Positions 34,395 through 42,651 of a stretch of DNA of 64,000 nt are shown here, piece by piece. Below the pieces are notes generated by a model. It ran no database searches, had not been told where the DNA came from, and was given only the letters and a program-made list of their open reading frames with translations. The DNA is taken from positions 1-64,000 of the forward strand of contig NZ_BMOV01000008.1 in assembly GCF_014647255.1 (NCBI RefSeq), in the 5' to 3' direction. Source of the stretch: Iodidimonas muriae (GTDB lineage: Bacteria; Pseudomonadota; Alphaproteobacteria; Sphingomonadales; Rhodothalassiaceae). Made by a program: the position numbers and the translations under genes. The stretch's first letter is position 1. Each line of letters begins with the position of its first letter.

Positions 34395-35635
34395 GGCTTG
34401 CCTCCCATAAAAACGGTTTCGCCGGCGATCACCGTGCGTGAAAGCTTGCCTTGAACCGGTTGGCCCTCAAACGGGGTATTTTGGGTTTCCGACAGGAAGT
34501 CTTCGGGATTGATGCGCCAAGGGCGGTTGAGATCGAACAGGATGAAATCGGCACGGGCACCGGGGGCCAATGTTCCTGCATCCAGCCCTAAAATGCGGGC
34601 GGGATTGGTGCTCAACATGGCCAGAATATGCATCAGATCCACATCATAGCCATGATAAAGCGACAGGCTCAAGGCCAGCAGGGTTTGGTATCCCACCGCC
34701 CCATGCGCTGCTTCGGTAAAGGGCAGGCGCTTGTTTTCCTGATCCTGCGGATCATGGGCCGAGCAGATCACATCGATCAACCCTTCGCGGATTGCTTCAA
34801 CGATGGCCGCGCGGTCGGCTTCCGAGCGTAGGGGCGGCGACAGCTTGGCAAAGGTGCGGTAATCGGCAACGGCGGTTTCATTGAGAATGAAATGCTGTGG
34901 CGATACTCCGCAACTCATGGGCAATTCCCGCGCTTTATTTCGCCGGATCGCATCCAGACTAGCAGCGGTGGAAATCTGCGCATGGTGCAGTCGCCCGCCA
35001 GTCAGCTCCACAAGGCGTGCATCGCGTTCGATCATCATCACTTCGGCGGCGGCAGGAATGCCCGCAAGTCCCAAACGGGTGGCGGTTTCGCCTTCGGTCA
35101 TCACACCGTTTTTCGCCAAAGACGGATCTTGTGCATGCTGTATGATGGGGCGATTGAACAGGCGGGCATATTCCAAAAGGCGGCGCATCATTTGCGAATC
35201 GGCAATGGCCTGTCGCCCGTCGCCAAAGCCGATAGCGCCGGCCTCGCTCATCAGGCCCAGTTCCGCCATGGAGCGTCCTTGCAAACCTTTCGTTGCCGCG
35301 CCCAGCGGATGCACCATGACGCCATTGTTGCCGCTGTGCGCCACTTGGGCGATTTTTGCGGCATCATCAAGCGGGACCGATTGGTCGGGTATCAAGACAA
35401 GGCGGGTGATGCCTCCGGCCGCGGCGGCGTTAAAATCCGGCTGGAAGCTGTGCATATCCACAAGGCCCGGTGCCAGAATTTGGCCTTTGCAATCGATGAT
35501 TTCCGTTTCGGGCGGGATAGGAAGATCGGCACCAATGGCGTCGATGCACCCATCCACCACCAACAGCGATCCGGTTTCGTCGCGGCCACAGGACGGGTCC
35601 ATCAGGCGGGCATTCACATAGGCGGTGCGGCTCAT
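34391..35635 (-). CDS. dihydroorotase-like protein PyrC', probably non-catalytic
   Basis: The 414-residue protein has the dihydroorotase amidohydrolase fold, but the metal-binding HxH of active enzymes is lost. Where active forms read DMHVHLREP plus about 15 more residues, this one reads [20 protein letters not shown], so the segment is both mutated and shortened. The region [20 protein letters not shown] also departs from the active DHAPH form. Non-catalytic PyrC' in Pseudomonas is needed to assemble its PyrB partner, and the same is inferred here because it overlaps pyrB by four bases. A true dihydroorotase must then lie elsewhere in the genome. Confidence 0.88.
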   Translation of the reverse strand: MSRTAYVNARLMDPSCGRDETGSLLVVDGCIDAIGADLPIPPETEIIDCKGQILAPGLVDMHSFQPDFNAAAAGGITRLVLIPDQSVPLDDAAKIAQVAHSGNNGVMVHPLGAATKGLQGRSMAELGLMSEAGAIGFGDGRQAIADSQMMRRLLEYARLFNRPIIQHAQDPSLAKNGVMTEGETATRLGLAGIPAAAEVMMIERDARLVELTGGRLHHAQISTAASLDAIRRNKARELPMSCGVSPQHFILNETAVADYRTFAKLSPPLRSEADRAAIVEAIREGLIDVICSAHDPQDQENKRLPFTEAAHGAVGYQTLLALSLSLYHGYDVDLMHILAMLSTNPARILGLDAGTLAPGARADFILFDLNRPWRINPEDFLSETQNTPFEGQPVQGKLSRTVIAGETVFMGGKP

Positions 35636-36651
35636 CGGGCGTCCCCTTCATCGCAACCACCGCGCAGATGGCGGGTGAGCACATCCATGCACCCCATGCG
35701 CACCGCCACGCCCATTTCCACCTGTTCCTCGATGGCGGAATGTTGGAGATCGTCAGCGACCGATGTGGCGATTTCCACGCCCCGGTTCATGGGGCCGGGA
35801 TGCATCACCAAAACATCGGGCCTGGCGGCTTTCAGCTTGCTTTTTGTCAGGCCGTAGAAATGGAAAAACTCTCGCTCGCTGGGAACGAAGGCTCCTTGCA
35901 TACGCTCTTTTTGCAAGCGCAGCATCATCACCACATCGCAATCGCGCAGGCCTTCGCTCATTTGATTATGCACTTCAACACCCAAGCGTTCGCAGGCTTG
36001 CGGGATCAGTGTTGGCGGGGCCACCACACGCACCCGCGCCCCCATGGCATTAAGCAGATGGATATTGGAACGGGCCACGCGGGAATGGGTGATATCGCCA
36101 CAAATGGCAATGGTCAGCCCGTGTATGCGGCCTTTGCGGCGACGAATGGTGAGCGCATCCAAAAGCGCTTGTGTGGGATGTTCGTGACGGCCGTCTCCGG
36201 CATTGATGACCGCACAATTGACCTTTTGCGACAATAGCGACACCGCTCCGGACTGGGCATGTCGGACCACCAGAACATCGGGCCGCATGGCGTTCAGCGT
36301 TTGGGCCGTATCCAGCAGGGTTTCCCCTTTTTTGATGGAAGACGCGCCCACTGAAAAAGACACGGTGTCCATCCCCAATCGCTTTCCGGCGATTTCAAAA
36401 GACATCAAAGTGCGGGTAGACGATTCGAAAAACAGATTGATCTGCGTTAATCCGCGTAAAGGCGCATGCTGATGCTGGCGCTTTCTTTGGGCGTCGGCAT
36501 ATTCTTGGGCAATATCCAGAAGATATTGAATCTGTTCCGGGGCCAGCCCTTCAATTCCAAGAAGATGGCGGTGGGGGAACGGGTCGCCGCCGGGCGGATC
36601 GATCATCGCCCGAAGATATGGCTCACGCTCAGGCTTTGGTTCATGTGTCAT
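35632..36651 (-). CDS. pyrB: aspartate carbamoyltransferase catalytic subunit
   Basis: PyrB condenses carbamoyl phosphate and aspartate, the committed step of pyrimidine synthesis. The 339-residue protein has the carbamoyl-phosphate motif [13 protein letters not shown], then [10 protein letters not shown] and [13 protein letters not shown]. The ATG at 36651 has AGGA 6-7 bases upstream and gives [10 protein letters not shown], a longer N-terminus than E. coli PyrB, as in enzymes that bind PyrC'. It is the first gene of the operon pyrB-pyrC'-plsY-dprA-topA-rnr. No pyrI is present. Confidence 0.96.
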   Translation of the reverse strand: MTHEPKPEREPYLRAMIDPPGGDPFPHRHLLGIEGLAPEQIQYLLDIAQEYADAQRKRQHQHAPLRGLTQINLFFESSTRTLMSFEIAGKRLGMDTVSFSVGASSIKKGETLLDTAQTLNAMRPDVLVVRHAQSGAVSLLSQKVNCAVINAGDGRHEHPTQALLDALTIRRRKGRIHGLTIAICGDITHSRVARSNIHLLNAMGARVRVVAPPTLIPQACERLGVEVHNQMSEGLRDCDVVMMLRLQKERMQGAFVPSEREFFHFYGLTKSKLKAARPDVLVMHPGPMNRGVEIATSVADDLQHSAIEEQVEMGVAVRMGCMDVLTRHLRGGCDEGDAR

Positions 36652-36813
36652 GTTGCGTCCTGATCCTCGCCGGTGGCTTATAAAAGCGCATGCGTTCAAG
36701 AGCAAGGGCCGTTGAAGATGAACAGCAGATAACGCGCAGCTTCAGAACCGGTTCAGCGCCGGTCCGTCATGGTGTGTCTCATGGAAATCGCCGAGCACAA
36801 AAGGAGACGGGCA

Positions 36814-37317
36814 ATGACACACTCAGCAGGTATCCGGGGTGTTTTCAAAAAAAGCGCCCTTGTGGCCGGGCTTTTCGCCTTCCCGGCTTTGGTAGGGCTG
36901 CAAGCAGGCACAGCATATGCAGGGCCAAGCCATAGCCATAGCGAACGGGTAAGCATAAAGGGCGCACAGGCCGGTTATCACCGCACGGCTTATAAAGAGC
37001 GCTCTTCCGCCTATGCTTATAGCAAGGCGCAGCACAAGGCGGAAAAGCGGGCTTATAAGGCCAAGAAAAAGGCCCATAAAAAGGCCAAAAAATATAGCAA
37101 GAACCGGCGTCATTACCCTGTGAATGCGGGGCGGGGGTATAAAGATCCGCATGGGGCAAACTATGACCAACGGCGCTCGTCTGCCCGTGGGTATTATGCC
37201 TCGGCTCCCCATCACGGGCGGCATGTGGCGCATAATCATGGCCACAAGCAACGGTTCTATGATGCCCGTCGCGGCGCGTGGTTTTATCGCACCGTACCGT
37301 GCAACCATTATCGTTAA
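36814..37317 (+). CDS. secreted basic His/Lys/Tyr-rich protein
   Basis: The 167-residue product has a clear signal peptide (SALVAGLFAFPALVGLQAGTAYA, cut before GPSHSHS) and a perfect AAGGAGA ribosome site. The mature part is strongly basic and low in complexity: a helix-prone run of Lys, Ala and Tyr (AYKAKKKAHKKAKKYSKN), then Gly/Tyr/His-rich sequence, ending WFYRTVPCNHYR with a single Cys. Nothing identifies a function. Binding to nucleic acid, cell wall or metal would fit such a composition. It is divergent from pyrB and followed by a strong terminator. Confidence 0.75.
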   Translation: MTHSAGIRGVFKKSALVAGLFAFPALVGLQAGTAYAGPSHSHSERVSIKGAQAGYHRTAYKERSSAYAYSKAQHKAEKRAYKAKKKAHKKAKKYSKNRRHYPVNAGRGYKDPHGANYDQRRSSARGYYASAPHHGRHVAHNHGHKQRFYDARRGAWFYRTVPCNHYR

Positions 37318-37333
37318 GCGATGAAATGCGATG

Positions 37334-37368
37334 CCGTTGCAGGTGTAAAGGCCTGCAACGGTTTTCTT
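37334..37368 (+). terminator. rho-independent terminator of the secreted basic protein gene
   Basis: CCGTTGCAGG and CCTGCAACGG form a perfect 10-bp stem with an 8-base loop, followed by TTTTCTT. Confidence 0.92.
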
Positions 37369-37399
37369 GTTCGGGTGTAAATTTCCCTCAGTTAAGGTC

Positions 37400-37429
37400 T
37401 TGACGCAGGCCTCAGGACTTCACTATATG
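37400..37429 (+). promoter_or_regulatory. probable sigma-70 promoter of tRNA-Met
   Basis: TTGACG at 37400-37405 is followed by TATATG 18 bases later (or CTATAT at 17). It ends 73 bases before the tRNA. Confidence 0.55.
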
Positions 37430-37502
37430 AGCGCGCCTGTTCGGTATCGCCCTCAAGGGGGCGCGTTGGCTGTGCCATTATGTGCAAGCCGATGCAGATC
37501 GG

Positions 37503-37579
37503 GGCGGAGTAGCTCAGCTGGTTAGAGCACCGGAATCATAATCCGGGTGTCGGGGGTTCAAGTCCCTCCTCCGCTACCA
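37503..37579 (+). tRNA. tRNA-Met (anticodon CAT), elongator type
   Basis: A full 77-base cloverleaf can be drawn. The acceptor stem is GGCGGAG with CTCCGCT, the D-arm is GCTC/GAGC, and the anticodon stem is CCGGA/TCCGG with loop ATCATAA. The T-arm has GTTCAAGTC, and CCA is encoded. The first acceptor pair is G-T, as in other alphaproteobacterial elongator tRNA-Met genes that I know. The initiator tRNA would have an unpaired first base and three G-C pairs below the anticodon loop, which this lacks. An Ile2 (CAT, lysidine) identity is less likely on sequence. Confidence 0.93.
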
Positions 37580-37705
37580 ACAATCACTGTTTAATCCGGG
37601 CCAGCCATTTCACGTTATTCATGTTGGTTTGAAGTAAGCCTGCGTTGAAGCTGCGCTAGCTTCTGCGGTTCATTCTTTGTTTGCTTTTCTTTTTTGCTGC
37701 TTGCG

Positions 37706-37740
37706 GATGTGCATGTGCATGTGCATGGGCATGGGCATGG
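37706..37740. repeat. hexanucleotide tandem repeat (TGCATG/GGCATG)
   Basis: Three copies of a GTGCAT unit are followed by GGGCAT units in the 285-bp gap between tRNA-Met and the next gene. Nothing else is seen in this gap. Read on the minus strand the repeat would encode alternating His-Ala, but no convincing gene contains it. Confidence 0.75.
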
Positions 37741-37864
37741 GGGGCGCGTTGGGGCTGCCTGATGGGCTTTTTCCAAATTTTATCAACGGTTGAAAATCGT
37801 ATTTTTATGCCGGATGATACGCGCGTCCTCGCTCTGGCGTGAATTTTGGAAAAAGGCTTGGCTG

Positions 37865-39520
37865 ATGAAAGCATCCGATCTTCTTGTGAAATGTCTGGAG
37901 CGGGAAGGGATCGAACTGATTTTCGGTGTCCCCGGCGAGGAAAATGCCGATTTTATGATGAGCCTGCGCGATAGTTCGATCCGCTTTGTGCTCACCCGCC
38001 ATGAACAGGGCGCGGCATTCATGGCAGAGGTTTATGGGCGGCTGACAGGCAATCCCGCAGGATGCTTGGGGACATTGGGTCCGGGCGCCACCAATCTGAT
38101 CACGGGCGTTGCAGATGGCAATATGGACCGTGCGCCTATGCTGGTGCTGACAGGGCAGGCCGCCACCACCCGCCAGCATAAGGAAAGCCATCAGGTGATG
38201 GATGTGGTGGATATGTATGAAGCGGTGACCAAATGGGCCGTGTCGGTACAGCATCCCGATAATATCCCCGAAATGGTGCGTAAGGCGGTGCGCATGGCGC
38301 GCGGCGAAAAGCCCGGTGCGGTGCTTATTGAACTGGCCGAAGATATGGCCAAGCGTGAGGCGGGCGAGGGATGCAAACCCATGGAGCCGCGCCGGTTCCG
38401 CCGTCCGGCCCCCGATGACAAAATCATGGACAATGCGTGGAGGCTGATCCGCGCCGCCAAGCACCCCATCATCATTGCGGGGAATGGCACCATTCGCAAA
38501 CGTGCCTCCAAGCAGCTGCGCCAGTTTTGCGACGCCACCGGCATTGGCGTGCTCTCTACGTTTATGGCCAAGGGCGCGGTGGACCGGGATGCAGAACACT
38601 GCCTGTTCACCATTGGCTTGCAGCAAAAGGATTATCCTTCCTTTGCCATTGAAGAAGCGGATCTGGTGATTACGCTGGGTTATGATCTGGTGGAATATCC
38701 GCCGCGCTTGTGGAATCCCGATGGGGACAAATGTATTGTCCATCTGGATTTCCTGCCTGCCGAGATCGACATCCATTATCATCCGCGTGTGGAATGTGTG
38801 GGCGATCTGGCCCATGCCTTGTGGATGCTTAATGAACGGGTTGCCCGCGATGGTCCCGGCGATCATGATTTCAGCTTGCAGCGCCATATGCGGGCCAAAA
38901 TGCTCGACGATTTCGCCGTTCATAAAGATGATGATACCGAAGGCCTTATTCGCCCGCAAAAAGCTCTGTGGGATGTGCGGGAAGCCCTGGGCCCCAATGA
39001 TCTTTTGCTATCGGGTGTGGGGGCGCACAAAATGTGGATCGGTCGTTACTACCAGTGCAATGAACCCAATAGCTGCATCATTCCCAATGGCTTTTGTTCT
39101 ATGGGCCTGCCTTTGCCCGGTGCCATTGCCGCCTCCCTGATACAAATAGACCGCAAGGTGCTCGGCATCGCAGGGGACGGTGATTTCATGATGAATGTAC
39201 AGGAAATGGAAACCGCGCGGCGGCTGGATTGCGATTTGACCATGTTGGTGTGGGAAGATGGCGGTTATGGGCTGATTTCATGGAAACAGGAAAACGAATT
39301 TGGCACGCATACGGACCTTTCCTTCAACAATCCGGATTGGATGACCCTGGCCAATGCTTTTGGCTGGCAAGGGCAATATGTGAAAAATGCGCGCGATCTG
39401 CGCCCGGCGCTGGATAAAGCCTTGGCGCATGAGGGACCGTCTTTGGTGGTGATGCCGGTGGATTACCGCGAAAACAGGCTTCTGACAAAACGGCTAGGCG
39501 AGATTGAAATCACCATATAG
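37865..39520 (+). CDS. thiamine-diphosphate enzyme, acetolactate synthase large-subunit-like
   Basis: The 551-residue protein has the three-domain ThDP fold. The N-terminal catalytic glutamate lies in TRHEQGAAFMAEVYGRLTG, the central domain follows, and the C-terminal cofactor motif is GIAGDGDFMMNVQEMETARR with WEDGGYGLISWKQ. It resembles catabolic acetolactate synthases (AlsS type), with no regulatory-subunit gene nearby. The start at ATG 37865 gives MKASDLLVKCLEREGI. It is followed after 9 bases by an aldehyde dehydrogenase. A joint pathway, for example oxidising the aldehyde product of a 2-oxoacid decarboxylase activity, is inferred, and the true reaction is uncertain. Confidence 0.85.
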   Translation: MKASDLLVKCLEREGIELIFGVPGEENADFMMSLRDSSIRFVLTRHEQGAAFMAEVYGRLTGNPAGCLGTLGPGATNLITGVADGNMDRAPMLVLTGQAATTRQHKESHQVMDVVDMYEAVTKWAVSVQHPDNIPEMVRKAVRMARGEKPGAVLIELAEDMAKREAGEGCKPMEPRRFRRPAPDDKIMDNAWRLIRAAKHPIIIAGNGTIRKRASKQLRQFCDATGIGVLSTFMAKGAVDRDAEHCLFTIGLQQKDYPSFAIEEADLVITLGYDLVEYPPRLWNPDGDKCIVHLDFLPAEIDIHYHPRVECVGDLAHALWMLNERVARDGPGDHDFSLQRHMRAKMLDDFAVHKDDDTEGLIRPQKALWDVREALGPNDLLLSGVGAHKMWIGRYYQCNEPNSCIIPNGFCSMGLPLPGAIAASLIQIDRKVLGIAGDGDFMMNVQEMETARRLDCDLTMLVWEDGGYGLISWKQENEFGTHTDLSFNNPDWMTLANAFGWQGQYVKNARDLRPALDKALAHEGPSLVVMPVDYRENRLLTKRLGEIEITI

Positions 39521-39529
39521 GAGCGTGTC

Positions 39530-40966
39530 ATGTTGAAAGACAGCTACCCCCTTTATCTCGCCAATGAACCCGTAATGACGGATGAGTCTCTAAAGGTTCT
39601 GGATAAATACTCCGGCAAGGTGGCAACGAAAGTGGCACTGGCTGGCCCCAAAGAAATCGAGGCGGCGATCCAGGCAGCCCATGATGCTGCCCCCGCCATG
39701 GCTGCCCTTAAAAGCTATCAGCGTCGTGCTGTTCTGGAGCATTGTGTGGCGCGCTTTCGGGAGCGGGCGGAAGAACTGGCCGAGGCATTGTGTATCGAGG
39801 CGGGGAAACCCATCAAGGATTCCAGAGGCGAAGTGGTGCGCCTTATTGAAACCTTCCGCGTCGCTGCCGCAGAAGCCGAACGTATTGAAGGGCGGGTTCT
39901 GTCCCTTGATAATCACGAACGGGCGGCGGCCTATTTCGGTATGACCAAACGGGTGCCTATCGGCCCTGTATCCTTGATTACGCCATTCAATTTCCCTCTT
40001 AATCTCACCGCTCATAAGGTGGCTCCGGCCATTGCTGCGGGTTGTCCTTTTGTGTTGAAACCGGCTGAGAAAACCCCCATCGGTGCGCTGATTATCGGTG
40101 AAATTCTGGCCGAAACGGATCTTCCCAAGGGCGCGTTTTCGGTGCTCACCTGTATGGTGGAAAATGCCGGTCCGTTCACGAAGGATGATCGCTTGAAGCT
40201 GTTGAGCTTTACAGGGTCCGACAAGGTGGGGTGGATGCTGAAAGGGCAGGCGGGCAAGAAGAAAGTGGTGTTGGAACTGGGTGGCAATGCTGCCTGTATC
40301 GTTGATGAAACGGCGGACATTGCCGATGCTGCCGAGCGCATTGTTTTTGGTGCTTATTATCAATCGGGGCAAAGCTGTATCAGCGTGCAGCGTATCCTTG
40401 CCCACAAAGATATCTATGCGGACTTGCGCCAAGCACTGGCTTCCAAGGTGAAGGATCTGGTGGCGGGCGATCCGCGGGATGAAAAAACCTTCATCGGTCC
40501 GGTGATTTCCGAAGGCGATGGCGAGCGGCTGAAATCATGGATTGATGCGGCGGTAAAAGGCGGGGCTAAAATATTGGCGGGCGGTAAGCGCGATGGTGTG
40601 ATGGTCGATGCGACCTTACTGGAAAACCTGCCCAAAGACTGTGATCTATATCGCAAGGAGGCCTTTGGCCCGGTGGCGGCTATGGAAGAATTTGCGGATT
40701 TCGACGAGGCTTTGACCCGCGCCAATGACAGCCGTTATGGCCTGCAGGCGGGCGTATTTACCCGCGATATTTTGCGTGCCCATCGGGCTTGGGATCGTCT
40801 GGAGGTGGGGGGCGTGATCATCAATGATGTACCGTCATGGCGGGTGGACCATATGCCCTATGGCGGGGTGAAGGACAGCGGCATTGGCCGTGAAGGGCTG
40901 ACTTGGGCCATCGAAGATATGACGGAACTGCGCTTGATGGTGCTGCGTCGCACCGACGAGGATTAA
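39530..40966 (+). CDS. NAD(P)-dependent aldehyde dehydrogenase
   Basis: The 478-residue protein shows the aldehyde dehydrogenase catalytic glutamate at about residue 249 (VVLELGGNAACIV) and the nucleophile cysteine at about 283 (QSGQSCISVQRIL). The NAD-binding part has TPFNFPLNLTAHKVAPAIAAG and FTGSDKVG. The subgroup resembles succinate-semialdehyde, phosphonoacetaldehyde and lactaldehyde dehydrogenases, so the substrate is not fixed. A perfect AGGAG ribosome site precedes the ATG. Tight spacing to the ThDP enzyme gene indicates one operon. Confidence 0.9.
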   Translation: MLKDSYPLYLANEPVMTDESLKVLDKYSGKVATKVALAGPKEIEAAIQAAHDAAPAMAALKSYQRRAVLEHCVARFRERAEELAEALCIEAGKPIKDSRGEVVRLIETFRVAAAEAERIEGRVLSLDNHERAAAYFGMTKRVPIGPVSLITPFNFPLNLTAHKVAPAIAAGCPFVLKPAEKTPIGALIIGEILAETDLPKGAFSVLTCMVENAGPFTKDDRLKLLSFTGSDKVGWMLKGQAGKKKVVLELGGNAACIVDETADIADAAERIVFGAYYQSGQSCISVQRILAHKDIYADLRQALASKVKDLVAGDPRDEKTFIGPVISEGDGERLKSWIDAAVKGGAKILAGGKRDGVMVDATLLENLPKDCDLYRKEAFGPVAAMEEFADFDEALTRANDSRYGLQAGVFTRDILRAHRAWDRLEVGGVIINDVPSWRVDHMPYGGVKDSGIGREGLTWAIEDMTELRLMVLRRTDED

Positions 40967-40976
40967 GGCGAGGCCC

Positions 40977-42566
40977 CTAACATCGCGGTGCGAAGCTGTT
41001 TGCATCGGCCATCGACCACCAACGGGCATAAGGTGTGTCCTTTGGTGCATCGAGAAGGCTGTTGGGCGCGATAAAATCGTAAATCTTATCGGCGGAATTC
41101 ACGAGATTTTCACTGACCCGTACCCGCAAATGATGCGGGCGAAGCTGGGACGGATGATCCAGCCCGGCAGAGGCTACATAATGGGCAAGGGCATGGATGG
41201 TGTTCTTGTGGAATTGATAGCAGCGCGGGCCTTTGTGGGCGACCACAAGCCCGGCCTGTCGCCAGTGATTTTGTGTTGCAATGCCGGTGGGGCAGCGGTC
41301 GGTGTGGCATTTTCGGGTTTGAACGCAACCCAAAGAGAACATGAAGCCTCTTGCGGCATTACACCAATCGGCCCCAAGGGCGAGATTGGCCGCCATCATA
41401 TGTCCATTGGTGATTTTTCCGGCAACGCCGATGCGGATTTTATCGCGCAAGCCGGTGCCGATCAGGGCATTGACCACGAAAACCAGCCCCTCACGCAAGG
41501 GGGTGCCCACATGGTCCGATAATTCAATGGGGGCGGCGCCGGTTCCGCCTTCTGCTCCATCCACAACGATAAAATCCGGGGTGATGCCGGTTTCCAACAT
41601 GGCTTTGGTGAGCGCCAGAAACTCCCAGCGATGCCCCAGACACATCTTGAATCCCACCGGCTTTCCGCCCGATAAGTCCCGTAATTGGGTCAGCCAGTGC
41701 ATCATGCTTTTGGGGGTATCGAATGCTGTGTGGCTGGGCGGCGAAATCACTTCTTTCCACGGCTCCACCCCGCGTGTCTGGGCGATTTCCGGCGTTACCT
41801 TGGGGCCGGGCAGCACGCCGCCATGGCCGGGCTTGGCCCCTTGGTTCAGCTTTACCTCGATCATCTTTACCTGATCGTTTTGCGCCTTTTTGGCAAAGGC
41901 ATGCGGATCGAAATGCCCGTCTTTGGTGCGGCAGCCAAAATAGCCGGTGCCGATTTCCCACACCAGATCGCCCCCGTGCTTCTGGTGATAAGGGGAGAGC
42001 CCGCCTTCGCCGGTATCGTGGTAAAACCCGCCCATTTTCGCGCCAAGATTAAGTGCTTCGATCGCATGGGCTCCCAAAGACCCAAAGCTCATGGCCGAGA
42101 TATTGAGAAGCGAAGCGCGATATGGTTTTTTGCAGGCCTCTCCGCCGATATTCACGCGGAAACAGTCCGGATCGGGATGCTTTGCATTGATGGCGTGATT
42201 GATCCATTCATAGCTCGGTGAATAGAGATCCATCTTGGTGCCAAAAGCCTGCAGCGCTTCGATATTTTTTGAGCGTTGATAAACCAGCGCCCGTTCGTCA
42301 TGGCTGAAAGGGCGGCCTTCATCATCGGCGATGAACAGATATTCCCGCAGATAAGGGCGCAGCCATTCAAAGAACCAACGGATATGGGCGCTGACAGGAT
42401 AAAGCCGCAAAAGGGAATGATCCCTTTGCAGCAGATCCCAAAGCCCCAAAATCATCAAAGGCCCCAATGCGATCAACGGCCATAGCCAATGGGGAGAGAG
42501 CAGCCATCCCAAAACAGCGCAGGCCAGTGCGCCCAGAAAAATCAGCACCAAGGGAAGATAGCGCAT
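40977..42566 (-). CDS. membrane-anchored FMN-binding glutamate synthase-family protein
   Basis: The 529-residue protein starts with two hydrophobic helices (LVLIFLGALACAVLGWLLSP and WPLIALGPLMILGLWDLL) and then has the GltS FMN/Fe-S domain. MSFGSLGAHAIEALNLGAK, EVKLNQGAKPGHGGVLPG and the cysteine cluster GCVQTRKCHTDRCPTG are conserved. It lacks the glutaminase domain of GltB, so it is the stand-alone form, whose substrate is not known in most bacteria. It is convergent with the aldehyde dehydrogenase (10 bases between stops) and 85 bases downstream of the FadJ-like gene. Confidence 0.88.
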   Translation of the reverse strand: MRYLPLVLIFLGALACAVLGWLLSPHWLWPLIALGPLMILGLWDLLQRDHSLLRLYPVSAHIRWFFEWLRPYLREYLFIADDEGRPFSHDERALVYQRSKNIEALQAFGTKMDLYSPSYEWINHAINAKHPDPDCFRVNIGGEACKKPYRASLLNISAMSFGSLGAHAIEALNLGAKMGGFYHDTGEGGLSPYHQKHGGDLVWEIGTGYFGCRTKDGHFDPHAFAKKAQNDQVKMIEVKLNQGAKPGHGGVLPGPKVTPEIAQTRGVEPWKEVISPPSHTAFDTPKSMMHWLTQLRDLSGGKPVGFKMCLGHRWEFLALTKAMLETGITPDFIVVDGAEGGTGAAPIELSDHVGTPLREGLVFVVNALIGTGLRDKIRIGVAGKITNGHMMAANLALGADWCNAARGFMFSLGCVQTRKCHTDRCPTGIATQNHWRQAGLVVAHKGPRCYQFHKNTIHALAHYVASAGLDHPSQLRPHHLRVRVSENLVNSADKIYDFIAPNSLLDAPKDTPYARWWSMADANSFAPRC

Positions 42567-42651
42567 GATGTTCAGCCTTTCCGATCCATTGCCCCTTTGT
42601 GTAGGGAACAATCAAGATGTCGGAAAGGCAAGCCCTTCTTGGGAGCGGTTT

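Noticed and set aside
37690-37745. Short tandem repeats as a possible CRISPR array
   Set aside because: The units are 6 bases without spacers, and no cas gene is in the window.
37656-37874. Minus-strand frame of 72 codons with a His-Ala repeat
   Set aside because: It arises from the hexanucleotide repeat, overlaps the start of the well-supported ThDP enzyme gene, and has no ribosome site or family likeness.
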